Origin: Anisus vortex
Taxonomy: Eukaryota; Mollusca; Gastropoda; Planorbidae
Length of the DNA stretch: 64,000 nt
NCBI GenBank assembly: GCA_949126835.1
Contig: OX421509.1
Location: forward strand, 14,043,279 to 14,107,278
Direction: 5' to 3'
This document shows positions 46,801 through 56,185 of the stretch, one piece after another (position 1 is the first letter of the stretch; each line of letters starts with the position of its first letter). The position numbers and the translations under genes were made by a program. Below the pieces are notes generated by a model. That model searched no databases and was not told the origin of the DNA. It saw nothing but the letters and a program-made list of their open reading frames with translations.

Positions 46801-49800
46801 GTCAGAACTAGAGATTGATTCTGGAGTTGGCTTAGAACCATTATCTCTCTCTGATGAAAGGCAAAGCAAGCCTAGTTTGTCAGAACTAGAGATTGATTCT
46901 GGAGTTGGCTTAGAACCATTATCTCTCTCTGATGAAAGGCAAAGCAAGCCTAGTTTGTCAGAACTAGAGATTGATTCTGGAGTTGGCTTAGAACCATTAT
47001 CTCTCTCTGATGAAAGGCAAAGCAAGCCTAGTTTGTCAGAACTAGAGATTGATTCTGGAGTTGGCTTAGAACCATTATCTCTCTCTGATGAAAGGCAAAG
47101 CAAGCCTAGTTTGTCAGAACTAGAGATTGATTCTGGAGTTGGCTTAGAACCATTATCTCTCTCTGATGAAAGGCAAAGCAAGCCTAGTTTGTCAGTTTTA
47201 CATCTAAGGTTTTCTTTGAATATTTATGGCTGAAATTTGTCTGACAATTCAATGCTAATTCAATCTGTTACTTTGATTACATATGGGTGAAATTCGTCTA
47301 TTTATAACTAAAATTTCTACCCTGTGCCAATGGGGCATGTTCCCCCCTGCATAGTTTTTCTGGATCATTAATAAGGTGGCATTGCCTAATATACGTGCCC
47401 TTTTGAACAAAAACCAGACTATAGGCCTGGTCATCCAGACACCATGCTTGGCGGAGACGGGAATTGTTCTATCTCTCCCACCGAGTTTTGTTGGGATGAT
47501 CCTCCGACTTGCAACAGGGGACACCCCTCCCCCATCTTTTAACCCACCAGTGTACTCTTAATTGGAGCGTATCAGTAGTATACAACTTTTGTCAGCTTTG
47601 AGTAGGTACCACAAACTGAATTTTCAAAATTGTTGTAGAGCTTAGTTGTTTATATTTATAGCAAGAACTCTTGATCCCAAGAATGTGGATACCAAATTTG
47701 TTCACATATCTCAAATAGTTTTTAAAATATGAATTTTTAAAAATGTGTTTTTTTAATTTTTTTTTCACGCTGTGAAAAGTACCATTTTTGCTAAGCTATA
47801 TTTGTAAAACTATATGACCTAAACTTACTTTCTTACACTCAACATAGACAGACGTACATATAGAACTAACTTAATTTTTTCATGGGTTCAAACTGATTAA
47901 TAATCAAAATTTATTGAAATGAAAATGTCGTTTCGTCACATTTTGAAAAATTCTAAAAGGGAGGTAAAAAAACACAAATTTTGTACCTTTTCAAAAAATT
48001 CATAAAAAATTAACCGATGAAGGGGAATCATAGCTCTATCTATATAAACAGTTTTCTTTTACATAACATATATATTTAAAAACAAACAACGAAGTCTTGC
48101 AACGGGCTAACATGCCTAGCATGGTCACTCTCCTTCGCCAACGACGTCTTTGGTGGCTTGGCCATGTTTCCAGGATGGAGGATGGGCGAATCCCAAAAGA
48201 CCTGCTATATGCTGAGCTCGCTGAAGGCAAGAGAGCTACTGGCCGCCCCCAACTCAGGTTCAAGGACGTCTGCAAACGTGACCTAAAGGCTATAGATGTA
48301 GAGGTCGGAAACTGGGAGAACCTTGCTCAGCACAGAAATAGTTGAAGAGGCACCTTACACACTGGTATAAATGTGGCAGAGGGCAAACTTCGCCTTATGG
48401 CGGAGGCTAAACGAGCAGAGAAGAAAAGTAGGCTGCCCCTAACAATCTCCAACAGTCCATCTTTCAAGTGCCAGAGATGCGACAGAGCCTGTCTCTCAAG
48501 GATAGGTCTCCACAGACACAGTCAATGTTGCAGGGCTGGCCAAATCACAGGAGCGCAAATCTAATCGTCTTTCGAGACTATGCAGCCAATGATGATATTT
48601 AAAATACATATATGGTTAGACTAGGACAGGAGCTCATGAAAATTAAAAAACATGTCGTTAAAAAATAATTAAAAAAAAATAAATAGTTACTCCCATAGTT
48701 AATCTCATTATATCAAAACACAGAACTATTATATCTCTAAGAGTTAAAACAGTTATTGTGTTTATAACATTTTTATATAAAATGCAAAAATGGCTGGAAC
48801 TGTACAGGGGTTTAGCATACCGGAATAATGTATTTTTCTACAAAATTTATTTAATCTACCTAGAATTTAGAATAACATAAGCTTACAGGCTTTGTACCTA
48901 TTTTATGATATTTATACATGCTACACTAAGCAAGTACATAATACTAAAAACCATTCGGTTCTAGAAATGATTTATTTTCAAGTTGCCAAAGGTGCAGCTT
49001 CTGCTTTGGTAAACGCACCACCATTGACGTATTGTCTTAATTCTCAATTATTCTTGATCATTTGCTGTACCTGGTATTAGCTTTAGATGATCATTTACTA
49101 AGCTTTATTCTTGTCATTCATAAGAATATATGTAATCCCAATCCAGAACTTGATCAGAAGAATAAATCACATAATCCAATGTCAAAAGGGAAAACAAATT
49201 ATTAACAACTTTTCCAAACACTTTTGAACTCAATAACTGGTAGTAGTAGTAGTATATAGGCCTGCAACTTTTAATCCATGAGAATCAGGATTCAAGCTGC
49301 AAAAATATTTCAAGATAAATTAGGCTAAACAGACTGAACAAAAGAATATTTTAATTGTATTAATATAGCCAATCAATAATATAGACTAATCATAAATGAT
49401 ATAATTTTATGCCATTAGTTATTAGTCTTAATTTTAGTTAGGCCCACTCATTAGTACCATCATTTAGGCATTAGGCCTAAAGACTAGAGACAGGCCTGAC
49501 CGAAAAGAAATATTTTTATGATAATGAACTGAAATAACAATAGGCCTACACTGAAAATCATGTATAACTTTGTTAATGGTTTAAACCTTAGAGAAAAACT
49601 ATCCTTTAACCTGCATCAACTATGGTAGGAGTTATATTTTAAACATTGTTTACATTGCCGACAATCACGTGACCTTTTATATTTATGAAAATTGAAGCTA
49701 ATAATATCAATTAAAAACTATAAATACTAGTAATTATTAATTTTCAAGGTACCCTCTTTTAAAAAAGACAATAAAAATGTCCTTTAAGGCTGGGTACGGC

Positions 49801-52800
49801 ACCCCATTTTAGGGGTATTCAACTCGGGTACTGATTTTTAGGTTTTACTTAATTAAATAAGTTCAACCATTTCTGTATACAAAAATGTCACTCTTATAGT
49901 AAAAAGCGCAATAGTTTTTTTTTATATATTTTTTTGAAATGGTGTGTATGTAGCTAAGCGGTGAAGAAAATGTAAAATTTTCACATGTTTGACACCTCGA
50001 AACTCACAGTAAAAAAGCAAAATGCTTATAGTTCTTTATACTAATAGATACGTAGTTTTATCCTACACAATAATTAACTACATTTGGTCGAAAGAAAAAA
50101 CAAGCGATTTATTTCAAATTTCGAATTTCAATAATAACGAAAAAATTTTTTTCATGTTTTTCTGACTTTTTGCGTTTTTTAAAAAATATTCATTTTTATT
50201 TCTTCTTTTTACAAGTTTTACATTTCTAAGCATATTCTATTAAAACTTTGCCATTTTAATCTTGATACTAATTACAATAACTTGAACTAGCTAAATTTAA
50301 GTATTAGTTGGTTAATTTTATATTATAGAAAAAAATGCTGAGTTTTATTGTTTTTATAGGTTTAGTATGTATTTTTCATAAAAAAATTTTTTTTACAAAC
50401 TAATCAAAATGAAATTTTGTTTTAGTATTCCTTATACTATTGCTAATAAATTTCATGTTGATTGTTATATTAAGTACTTGATAAATTTCGTGTTTTTCAA
50501 ACTCTTCTTACTTTTTTGCATTTTACTCAAAATAATTATTTTATACCTTTTTTTTACCACTCCTCTCACATTTCTTTACCGATTGTATTGAGACTTTGTA
50601 ATTTTTATCTAAGCACCTATTTCAACTGAAGGTTCTACTTAGATTTTTAAATTTTTGTTTCATTTTAATTTTATAGGTGCAAACGTTGAGTATTTTTGCA
50701 ATAAAATAACTATTTAAAAAGTTCCTTAAGAAAAAAATTATAAAAAATTAAATATCTTAAATTTAAAAAAAGTGGGTAGAGCTTTCTGTTGTAAATTCAT
50801 ATCTTTACCAAATGTATCAAATATTGTATTTGCAGGTATAAAGGTTATAGAGAAGATCGATTTTTAAAAACACCTATAAAATCCAATATGGCGGCCATTG
50901 CCATGGCAACCAATGCATAAAAAAATATTTAAAATTGATTGCCCTGAATGATATTCCATACTAGTTATGTGGTTAAAGTTTCAGACGTTTTGGTCGGTAA
51001 ATAAAAAAAAAGTGCCTAAAACGTGCCCCCCAGCCTTAAGCAATACAAAAAAATTACATTCCTCTACCAAACAGATGGGGGGGTTTCGCTCATATAGCGT
51101 CCATGACTAGACCCGAAAACGATCTTAACATGGTACCAATAAACATAGTTATAATAATACATTTTCATAAAAATAAACAATTTAAACATGATTCTCAAAG
51201 ATATCAATAATATTATTACATGTTTCTACTTATTGTAGTTATCTACTAAGCTTTTGTGATCTGCTAAAGTCGATTTGGTTTTAGTGCCGTCAACACTGAA
51301 GTCAGACAATTTTTTCGCTACCGGTGGTTTCGAGTAGGAATGAAACGATAGGGCTTTTGTTTATTTCTGCCGTTTTGGGCCATACTTAGAAATGAAGTCT
51401 TGTTATTGTATTTTAAAAGAAAAAAGGACTAGCTTTCTAATGATACTAATAAAAATGCTGTTAGTTTTCAAAATCCTTTAGTAATTTACATTTTTTTTCC
51501 AAAATTTAACATTTTTAAATATATAATATCAATTGTTACTTTTTTGTTTGGTACAGCAATAAAGGGTATTCATTTCTACACACAATGGCCTCATTTGTGG
51601 CAAAATTCTATGAATGTCCCGTTTCGGCACACGGTTTGTAAAGAGTGTAAAAATGGTAACGCGCTTGCTGCTGAAAAATCATTACGATGAGGTTCTTCAG
51701 ACGAAAAGTTTAATATATTATTTTCTGTTAACATCAATAAAAATAACACAGAATTAGAGAGCTTAAAATAAACTTTTAAATGGTTTTATTTTTTATTAGC
51801 ATAGTACCATTTATTATTAGGTTATTAATTAAGTGAAAAGTACCAATAAAATGATTACAGTGAGGGAAAAATGAAAGTTTAAGCCAGTTTGTCGTATGTA
51901 CTTTGAGGCCCCCATGGGTACTTAAGTCTGTGGCCATCACCCGGTAATGACGAGGTGTTTAGGTAATTCCTGTCAAAAGACTTGTATATAGTCAGTATTT
52001 AATTAGAGGTTTCTGTTATTGTTTTTTTGTTTTCCAGTGAGGATGGCCAACCTCATGAGAGTTTTAGGCACAGAGGCCGTCCAGGACCCAACGAAGGTCG
52101 AGGCCCACGTCAGAGCCCAGATGGCCAAGCGCCAGCGCCAGCACGAGGAGGCCAACGCTGCCAGGAAGCTGACTGTGGAGCAGAGGAGGGATAAGAAGAT
52201 CTCCAAAATTAAAGAGGATACATCCGAAGGAGTCCAGGTGGCTGTATACAGGCAAGTGTAGATTTTTTCCGTTGACAATATGATGTGATTCCAGAATTAA
52301 GGTTTAAAGGTCACGCAACTATGTAAATAGAAGCCATGATTGAGACATGGTGGAATACAATTTGTTTTTTGCCATGTCTTTTTGACACCCGAAATATAAG
52401 GAATTTGTTTCCATAAATCTTGATGATATCTAACTGTGATACTAGCCGTCCACAAAGTAAAAAAAAAAGATTTGAGGCCTTTTTATTTTTTCAATAGCTC
52501 TTGTGGAACATTGTACAGCCTGCCTTATGCTTTACTTTTAGGTATTACCGGTAAGTGGAGGAAAAAAATGATAAAACCAATTGGAAGTCTTTTCAAAGCT
52601 TTTTAGTGTAAGAGTTTAAGGTTAATTTATTCAATGAATTAAAAAGATATACTAGGTTCCTAGAGAAAGAAAAGGCTGCCCCAGGAGCTTATGGATGCCA
52701 GCTACCCCGCAAATTAAAATGTAATCGTTTTTAATGCTTTCATATTTGTTGGAGTACTTTTAAAATTTAATGAAAATATCATATTTTTTTTAAACTATGC

Positions 52801-55504
52801 TCTCATATAGTAAAGTACTCTTCGGACCAAACTGATCATAAAGCTGGTGAAGCAGCGTTCACCAGTTTCCGTGGCCACAGCATATTAGTGGATGTGTGGC
52901 CAGCACAATGCCCAGCCTTCTTTACTTTACCCCAACTAATGTCAGGTACCCATCAGAGCTGGGTAGACTCAGGGAGACCCTTAAGTCCCGTGAAAAAAAC
53001 CTAGCCTACACCAGGATTCAAACCCAGGACCTTCAGAGCGCCAGTCAAACTCGCAGCCGCTCGGCCACCGTGCCCCATACTCTCCCATGTACATTAGTTT
53101 AAAAAAATTTTTGTTTTGTTTAGAGTACGAGACCTTAGTGACCCGGCCATCAAGTTCAAGGTTGAGACCAATGCCAAACAGCTGTACATGACAGGCATCA
53201 CCATCATCTACAAGGACTGCAACCTAGTGGTTGTTGAGGGAGGTAAATAAAAACACAGTTATCTTCTCTTGCTTAAACAAAAAATAAAGCTTCCTGTAAT
53301 GTGGTGCACAAGAACCTCTCCAACCCATTCCTGATGCAGGGTTCATTAGGGCTAAGAAAACTGACCTAAGTCTAGAAATGAAAAATTATTTATTTAAAAG
53401 ATAAATTTAAAAAAAGGTGACTTTCAGTGTGACAGACGAGCACGTTGCCCCTAGCCATGCGCCAATATCAGTTTAAGAGTAGAAAGTAAAGAATCCCGTC
53501 GAACCAAATAGATCCATGGGGTCGATGAAGCAGCGGTCAACAGTTTCTGTGGCCACGGCATACTAGGGAATTGTGTGGCCAGCACAATGCCCAGCCACCT
53601 TTACTTTACCCCAACTTAAATCAGGTACCCGTCAGAGCTGGGTGGACTCAGGGACACCCTACAGACCCGGGAACAAACTCCAGCCTTCACCAGTATTTTG
53701 ACCCAAGACCTTTGGTAAGCCAGTTGAATGCGCTGTCGCTCCACCACTGTGAACCATATTGGTTTTAATGACACAATAATATAAGCATCGGTTCCACGTT
53801 GATCCCTTTAATTCACACAGTGACATGTAATAAGCAATATCTACACTCCTTAGTCTGTTCTGAATATAGCAATATCTAGATGGAATGTTTAAACTATGAA
53901 CTTACTCCACACATTAACTCATAGAACATCATTCACAGTCCCATTTTCAGAATTGTTTCAGAAATCATACGCCGGCTGCTTCATTTATTTACATTTGTTT
54001 ATATTTAAAAACACTTTGAGAATATATTATTTGTTGTTGTAGGTCCGAAGCAACAGAGAAAGTTCAAAAGGCTCATGCTTCATAGGATCAAATGGTCAGA
54101 GTCTCACAGGAGGGTAAAAGATACTGGTAAGCCCACACGTGACGTACAGTAGTTGTTATTGTTTAGGTTTGTCAGATGACCTTGAGATGAAAGAAAGTCG
54201 TGACACTCTACCACGAGTCTCATTACTCATTGTGCCCTAGGGTCATTTTGAGTTATTTAATGATTTGAATTTTGAATTCAATTGTGAAAACTGTTTAAAA
54301 ATTGGAGAGAATTGTTTAAAAATAGGAGAAATTGACTCTATTTGTGTTTTACTGTCTAAAACCTGATTTTGAGAAATTTTAATTTTACAATATTGCTTTT
54401 TCATAAGACCTTTAGGGAAGTAGCCGCAACTTGGCCAGCACAATTTATTCTTTAATATTTAATTGTTTTTGGTTGTTTTTTCTGAGTCCGCTAATGTACC
54501 TTATACCAATGTAGTTTTCTTCAAGAGCTGTATTTGATAACTCATGTTTTGTGTTTTGTTTCGTGTTTAGAAGAAAAAGATGATGATGGCACAGTGGATA
54601 AAACCAACAGATGTATTCTTGTATGGGAGGTAACAAACATTTAAAAAAAAAATTATTACATCATTTTAAAATTATTTTTACAATCATTGTAAATGACGGC
54701 TAATTAGTTGGAGGCATCACTTGTAAATTTCTCTCTGATAACATGATGGATTTTAATTTCTTTGACACAACATAGTGATGTCTATTTTAATTTCTATAAC
54801 ATAACTTTAGGATGTCTATTTTAATTTCAATGACATAACATTAGGACCTGGATTTTAATTCCAAAAAGCTAACATGATCTGGCTGATAATGTGTAGACTT
54901 AAATCTATCAGCCGCACATGCTTTCAAGTGTGATTATAATAATAATGACATTTGTATAGCGCTGCCAACAAGCATAATGCAAGCTCAGAGCGCATTTAAC
55001 ATACAACTCAGAACACGAATACAATCTATAGGCTAAGAGATAAAAAACTAAATAATGATTCAAAACTTTACAAACATGGAACAAATCAAACAACAAAAAC
55101 AAAATAACCGACCTAACATATAAGTAAGACAGTATCCAGTAATGTGGCTCTTCTGATGTTTTTTCAAGAAACTAGACAATATTTACCCCTATATAACTTT
55201 ATTTTATTATCTTTAGGACTAAGTAAACTCATATCTAATTGACACTTGTTCCTGCAAACATTGCCAACTCTTGACACGTGACATCCAATAAATGTAAATT
55301 ACTCTACATAACTGTTTGATTGGCTGTGTTCGTGTTGTACAATTACAGGGCATGGTGAAGAGCAGATCATTTGATGAGATGAAGTTCAAGACCTGCCCCA
55401 CAGAGTCATTCGCCCGGGAGCAGCTGAAGAAAATTGGTGTTGAGCACTACTGGGATCTGGCCTATTCCGGCACTGTTTTAGAGTTGGCGGGGGATGACAG
55501 CTAG
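34747..55504 (+). CDS. PRPF3: PRPF3, U4/U6 small nuclear ribonucleoprotein Prp3
   Basis: Seventeen coding exons splice in frame to 1,980 nt (659 aa; the human protein is 683). Prp3 binds the U4/U6 snRNA duplex and helps form the U4/U6.U5 tri-snRNP in the nucleus. Exons: 34747-34891, 35895-36007, 36207-36356, 37002-37082, 38159-38337, 38606-38699, 39191-39288, 39409-39496, 39630-39731, 42219-42277, 44786-44880, 46481-46624, 52038-52251, 53124-53242, 54043-54126, 54571-54629, 55349-55504. Residues 1-86 form the PWI domain ([16 protein letters not shown]), ~164-255 a Pro-rich linker, ~255-520 the PRP3 domain ([20 protein letters not shown]), and ~521-659 the C-terminal DUF1115 domain that contacts RNA ([18 protein letters not shown]). 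All introns are GT-AG except intron 13, which is GC-AG. The reading frame is intact, so the gene looks functional. Confidence 0.97.
34892..35894 (+). other. PRPF3: PRPF3 intron 1
   Basis: About 1 kb; contains a minus-strand family-A SINE at 35555-35792 and otherwise only AT-rich sequence. Confidence 0.85.
35555..35792 (-). repeat. SINE family A
   Basis: The minus strand carries the body from 'ggatttttttcccgggactt' through 'cagtctacccagctctgatg' to 'gaccaaattgatcacgggg' (plus strand shown for the last). The head is worn. Confidence 0.85.
35895..36007 (+). CDS. PRPF3: PRPF3 exon 2
   Basis: Residues 49-86 ([20 protein letters not shown]...), second half of the PWI domain. Acceptor CCTTTTTCAG, donor AGG|GTAATT. 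Confidence 0.93.
36207..36356 (+). CDS. PRPF3: PRPF3 exon 3
   Basis: Fifty codons, [20 protein letters not shown] onward, ending GTLLTPDK. Corresponds to the charged linker after PWI. Confidence 0.93.
37002..37082 (+). CDS. PRPF3: PRPF3 exon 4
   Basis: Twenty-seven codons, [20 protein letters not shown]...; matches the conserved 'IKQMMEAA..QIEERKKQL' helix of vertebrate PRPF3. Confidence 0.93.
37222..37709. mobile_element. 488-bp MITE in PRPF3 intron 4
   Basis: The ends are CAGGGTTTGTACAG and CTGTACAAACCCTG (14-bp perfect inverted repeat), with AATGAT repeated on both sides (37216-37221, 37710-37715). Subterminal 'AACTCCTGGAA' motifs occur many times on both arms. No ORF of note. Superfamily uncertain (hAT-like ends, but a 6-bp duplication). 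Confidence 0.85.
38159..38337 (+). CDS. PRPF3: PRPF3 exon 5
   Basis: [20 protein letters not shown]..., including the 'RKAAELQARIQAQL'-like helix, and a Pro/Met-rich stretch ([13 protein letters not shown]). Donor TGG|GTGAGT. Confidence 0.93.
38606..38699 (+). CDS. PRPF3: PRPF3 exon 6
   Basis: [20 protein letters not shown]..., aligned with human '[25 protein letters not shown]'. Ends YTPTLK. Confidence 0.95.
39191..39288 (+). CDS. PRPF3: PRPF3 exon 7
   Basis: [20 protein letters not shown]..., start of the PRP3 domain (NIRA-KREQFK), to SKFFDGRL. Confidence 0.95.
39409..39496 (+). CDS. PRPF3: PRPF3 exon 8
   Basis: [20 protein letters not shown]..., corresponding to '[22 protein letters not shown]'. 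Confidence 0.95.
39630..39731 (+). CDS. PRPF3: PRPF3 exon 9
   Basis: [20 protein letters not shown]... to IAPKKEI, one of the most conserved parts of the PRP3 domain. Confidence 0.95.
40321..42108 (+). mobile_element. hAT (Charlie-like) element in PRPF3 intron 9, 1,788 bp
   Basis: The termini are CAGTGGTTCTTAACC and GGTTAAGAACCACTG, a perfect 15-bp inverted repeat of the classic hAT-Charlie form. TTCTAATA is duplicated on both sides (40313-40320, 42109-42116), the expected 8 bp. Subterminal 'GTGCTCCGCG'/'GTGCTCCCC' repeats are present. Same strand as PRPF3. Confidence 0.95.
40645..41957 (+). pseudogene. Broken hAT transposase
   Basis: Three overlapping frames hold the C-terminal two thirds of a ZBED5/FAM200-like hAT transposase: [20 protein letters not shown] with a following HCFLHRE (40645-41049), a '[20 protein letters not shown]' part (41066-41395), and the dimerisation region with [19 protein letters not shown] (41343-41957). 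The BED finger and N-terminal catalytic part are missing and at least two frameshifts separate the pieces, so it cannot mobilise itself. Confidence 0.88.
42219..42277 (+). CDS. PRPF3: PRPF3 exon 10
   Basis: [19 protein letters not shown]; matches 'EGDIPEIEWWDSYIIPN'. Donor AC|GTAAGT. Confidence 0.95.
42342..42869 (-). mobile_element. piggyBac-like MITE, copy 2
   Basis: TTAA-flanked, ends CCCTTTGAGCTC and GGGCTTAAAGGG. Reverse complement of the element at 18089-18625 almost end to end (528 vs 537 bp), with scattered substitutions. Sits just inside PRPF3 intron 10. Confidence 0.9.
43173..43430 (+). repeat. SINE family C: family-B head with a LINE-like tail
   Basis: The head is 'catccggctggccaagcggt' (A box) and GGTTCGAGCCTC (B box), then 'gatccctgtcgccctacagg' and 'agttttgggactaga', as in family B. 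The tail is different: '...agcgctatataaattacc'. ACATTGG precedes and follows it (7-bp duplication), and it has split the first unit of a 98-bp tandem array. Confidence 0.88.
43431..43717 (+). repeat. 98-bp tandem array, ~3 copies
   Basis: Units start 'cattggactgtattattatt' at 43431, 43529 and 43627 and run through 'gtgacctgataactctgtg' and 'ctggctggacagagtgaca'. Nearly identical copies; a partial fourth copy before 43173 is separated by the SINE. Confidence 0.92.
44449..44528 (+). mobile_element. 80-bp TTAA mini-element, copy 1
   Basis: Bounded by TTAACCCTT and AAGGGTTAA. Its whole sequence reappears in reverse complement at 63733-63813 with few changes, including 'cgcgtatatagcggaactga'. Too short to code. 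Confidence 0.85.
44786..44880 (+). CDS. PRPF3: PRPF3 exon 11
   Basis: [20 protein letters not shown]...[11 protein letters not shown]; matches '[16 protein letters not shown]'. Confidence 0.95.
45051..45262 (-). repeat. SINE family A
   Basis: Minus-strand copy in intron 11, with the B-box region 'ggttcgattcctggtgaagg', the 'gagtctaccccgatctgat' block and the 'ccacacaatcccttagtatg' block. The plus-strand start is worn. Confidence 0.85.
45831..46403. mobile_element. Possible TTAA-flanked element
   Basis: TTAACCAGTTCAGCCC on the left and GCCAAGGGGTTAA on the right give TTAACC-type inverted ends around 570 bp of AT-rich DNA. The TIR match is short, so this is weaker than the other TTAA elements. 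Confidence 0.4.
46481..46624 (+). CDS. PRPF3: PRPF3 exon 12
   Basis: [20 protein letters not shown]...[20 protein letters not shown]; the '[21 protein letters not shown]' helix of PRP3. Donor AAAG|GTATAG. Confidence 0.95.
46649..47194 (+). repeat. 78-bp minisatellite, 7 copies, open on both strands
   Basis: Seven units of exactly 78 bases (starts 46649, 46727, 46805, 46883, 46961, 47039, 47117) begin 24 bases after PRPF3 exon 12. Copies differ at only one or two sites: units 1-2 have GGAGGTGG, units 3-7 GGAGTTGG, and unit 2 has 'tcagga' for 'tctgga'. As 26 codons, they leave one frame open on each strand (plus: [20 protein letters not shown]; minus: [20 protein letters not shown]). The purity implies recent expansion. 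Confidence 0.95.
48076..48600 (+). mobile_element. LINE C-terminal fragment
   Basis: Encodes [20 protein letters not shown], then [33 protein letters not shown] and, after a stop, a Cys/His motif [20 protein letters not shown]. This is the well-known C-terminal end with a terminal zinc-knuckle-like motif of one common invertebrate LINE group. 5'-truncated, with one in-frame stop; ends in short ATG/GAT repeats. Confidence 0.82.
49784..51039. mobile_element. TTAA-flanked element, ~1.25 kb
   Basis: TTAAGGCTGGGTACGGCACC on the left and GTGCCCCCCAGCCTTAA on the right: GGCTGGG inverted ends at TTAA sites, i.e. piggyBac-like. The interior is AT-rich, with a GC-rich patch 'atatggcggccattgccatg' near 50888, and has no transposase. 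Confidence 0.7.
52038..52251 (+). CDS. PRPF3: PRPF3 exon 13
   Basis: [20 protein letters not shown]...[20 protein letters not shown], nearly identical to human PRPF3. Ends VAVY plus AG before a GCAAGT donor. Confidence 0.97.
52252..53123 (+). other. PRPF3: PRPF3 intron 13, non-canonical GC-AG
   Basis: The 5' splice site is AG|GCAAGT, the consensus for GC-AG introns of the major spliceosome. The 3' site is TTTTGTTTAG. Only this junction gives the conserved Y-R-V-R-D-L reading. Contains a minus-strand family-A SINE. Confidence 0.9.
52811..53077 (-). repeat. SINE family A, near full length
   Basis: Minus strand: tRNA-like head 'ggcacggtggccgagcggct', B box GGTTTGAATCC, then the complete body ending 'ccgaagagtactttac'. 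One of the best copies for a consensus. Confidence 0.92.
53124..53242 (+). CDS. PRPF3: PRPF3 exon 14
   Basis: [20 protein letters not shown]...[19 protein letters not shown]; start of the C-terminal domain. Confidence 0.96.
53481..53755 (-). repeat. SINE family A, near full length
   Basis: Minus-strand copy in intron 14 with head, B-box remnant, and full body; plus-strand blocks 'gccacggcatactagggaat' and 'gcacaatgcccagccacctt'. Confidence 0.9.
54043..54126 (+). CDS. PRPF3: PRPF3 exon 15
   Basis: [20 protein letters not shown]..., the conserved '[13 protein letters not shown]' RNA-contacting motif. Confidence 0.96.
54571..54629 (+). CDS. PRPF3: PRPF3 exon 16
   Basis: [20 protein letters not shown]; matches 'KKTNKCVLVWEG'. 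Confidence 0.95.
54940..55060. repeat. Possible repeat piece in PRPF3 intron 16
   Basis: 'aataataatgacatttgtat' + 'agcgctgccaacaa' and 'aagctcagagcgcatttaac' resemble a common invertebrate repeat terminus with an AGCGCT motif. No second copy in the window. Confidence 0.3.
55349..55504 (+). CDS. PRPF3: PRPF3 exon 17 (terminal coding exon)
   Basis: [20 protein letters not shown]...[20 protein letters not shown], ending AGDDS with TAG. Matches the end of human PRPF3 ('EHYWDLALSESVLE'). Confidence 0.97.
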   Translation, partial: GMVKSRSFDEMKFKTCPTESFAREQLKKIGVEHYWDLAYSGTVLELAGDDS

Positions 55505-56185
55505 ATGGGATTTTTTTTTTCTTTCTGCAATCTGCCGTGTATATTTCCATAGGTTTACCTTACTTTGTAAATACTCCGACCATTTCCATGTTTGATAGAA
55601 GTCTACGGCACATTTAAAATTGAGTGTAGAATGGCAACGTCCATCTTCATATCAATAGAACTAAGTGTTAAGTTTAAGAAATGGCTTAAGGGTTACTGCT
55701 CTAGGCACTGGAAACCCATTTGTTGGCCACTGTTACTGTCCATCAGTCAGCACACATTTGAAGTTGCAAAAAAATTGCATCAATAAAGTTTGTCACACAG
55801 CTGTGGTGTAAAGCATGTGTGTATGTATGTGTACACCTGTACTGCAAACCAGAATTTTTTTTAAATTAAAAAGCAGAAATTGAGCTTTAAAAAAACTGGT
55901 CAATGAGACGTGTAACAAAGCCGAGTAGATTAACCAACCAGCTCATCAAAAAACTTGTGTTACCGGTAGTGAAAGAGACACATTTACATATTTTTTGTTA
56001 TGTGCAACAATGTGTTTTTTTATTTGTCTTTACAGAATACAATTTCAGACCCATTGGCAGTTAGACATTGTTATAGCATTAGGTTAAAGGGGGAGGGGCA
56101 GAATGTACATCCAATATTGCAATCTCATTCACACTATTGAAGTGTGCTGCTGTGGTCGATGTCACAATTTGTCATTCAATAAAAT
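55505..56185 (+). terminator. PRPF3: PRPF3 3' UTR with candidate poly(A) signals
   Basis: AATAAA occurs near 55783 (followed by 'gtttgtcacac') and near 56178 (two overlapping hexamers). Either gives a plausible 3' UTR of ~0.3 or ~0.7 kb. Confidence 0.55.

Larger units (their letters stand above)
46625..52037 (+). other. PRPF3: PRPF3 intron 12 (5.4 kb)
   Basis: The longest intron. Contents: minisatellite (46649-47194), LINE 3' fragment (48076-48600), TTAA element (49784-51039). The remainder (47195-48075, 48600-49780, 51040-52030) is AT-rich with no coding signal. Confidence 0.85.

Noticed and set aside
46444..47233. Opposed 245- and 170-codon ORFs ([13 protein letters not shown]... and SELEIDSG...)
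   Set aside because: Both come from the 78-bp tandem repeat. The minus-strand frame also runs over the PRPF3 exon 12 antisense, so I do not call either a gene without transcript evidence.
52252..52262. Alternative GT donor (GTGTAG) just after PRPF3 exon 13
   Set aside because: It would shift the frame of the conserved VRDLSDP segment; the GC donor preserves it.
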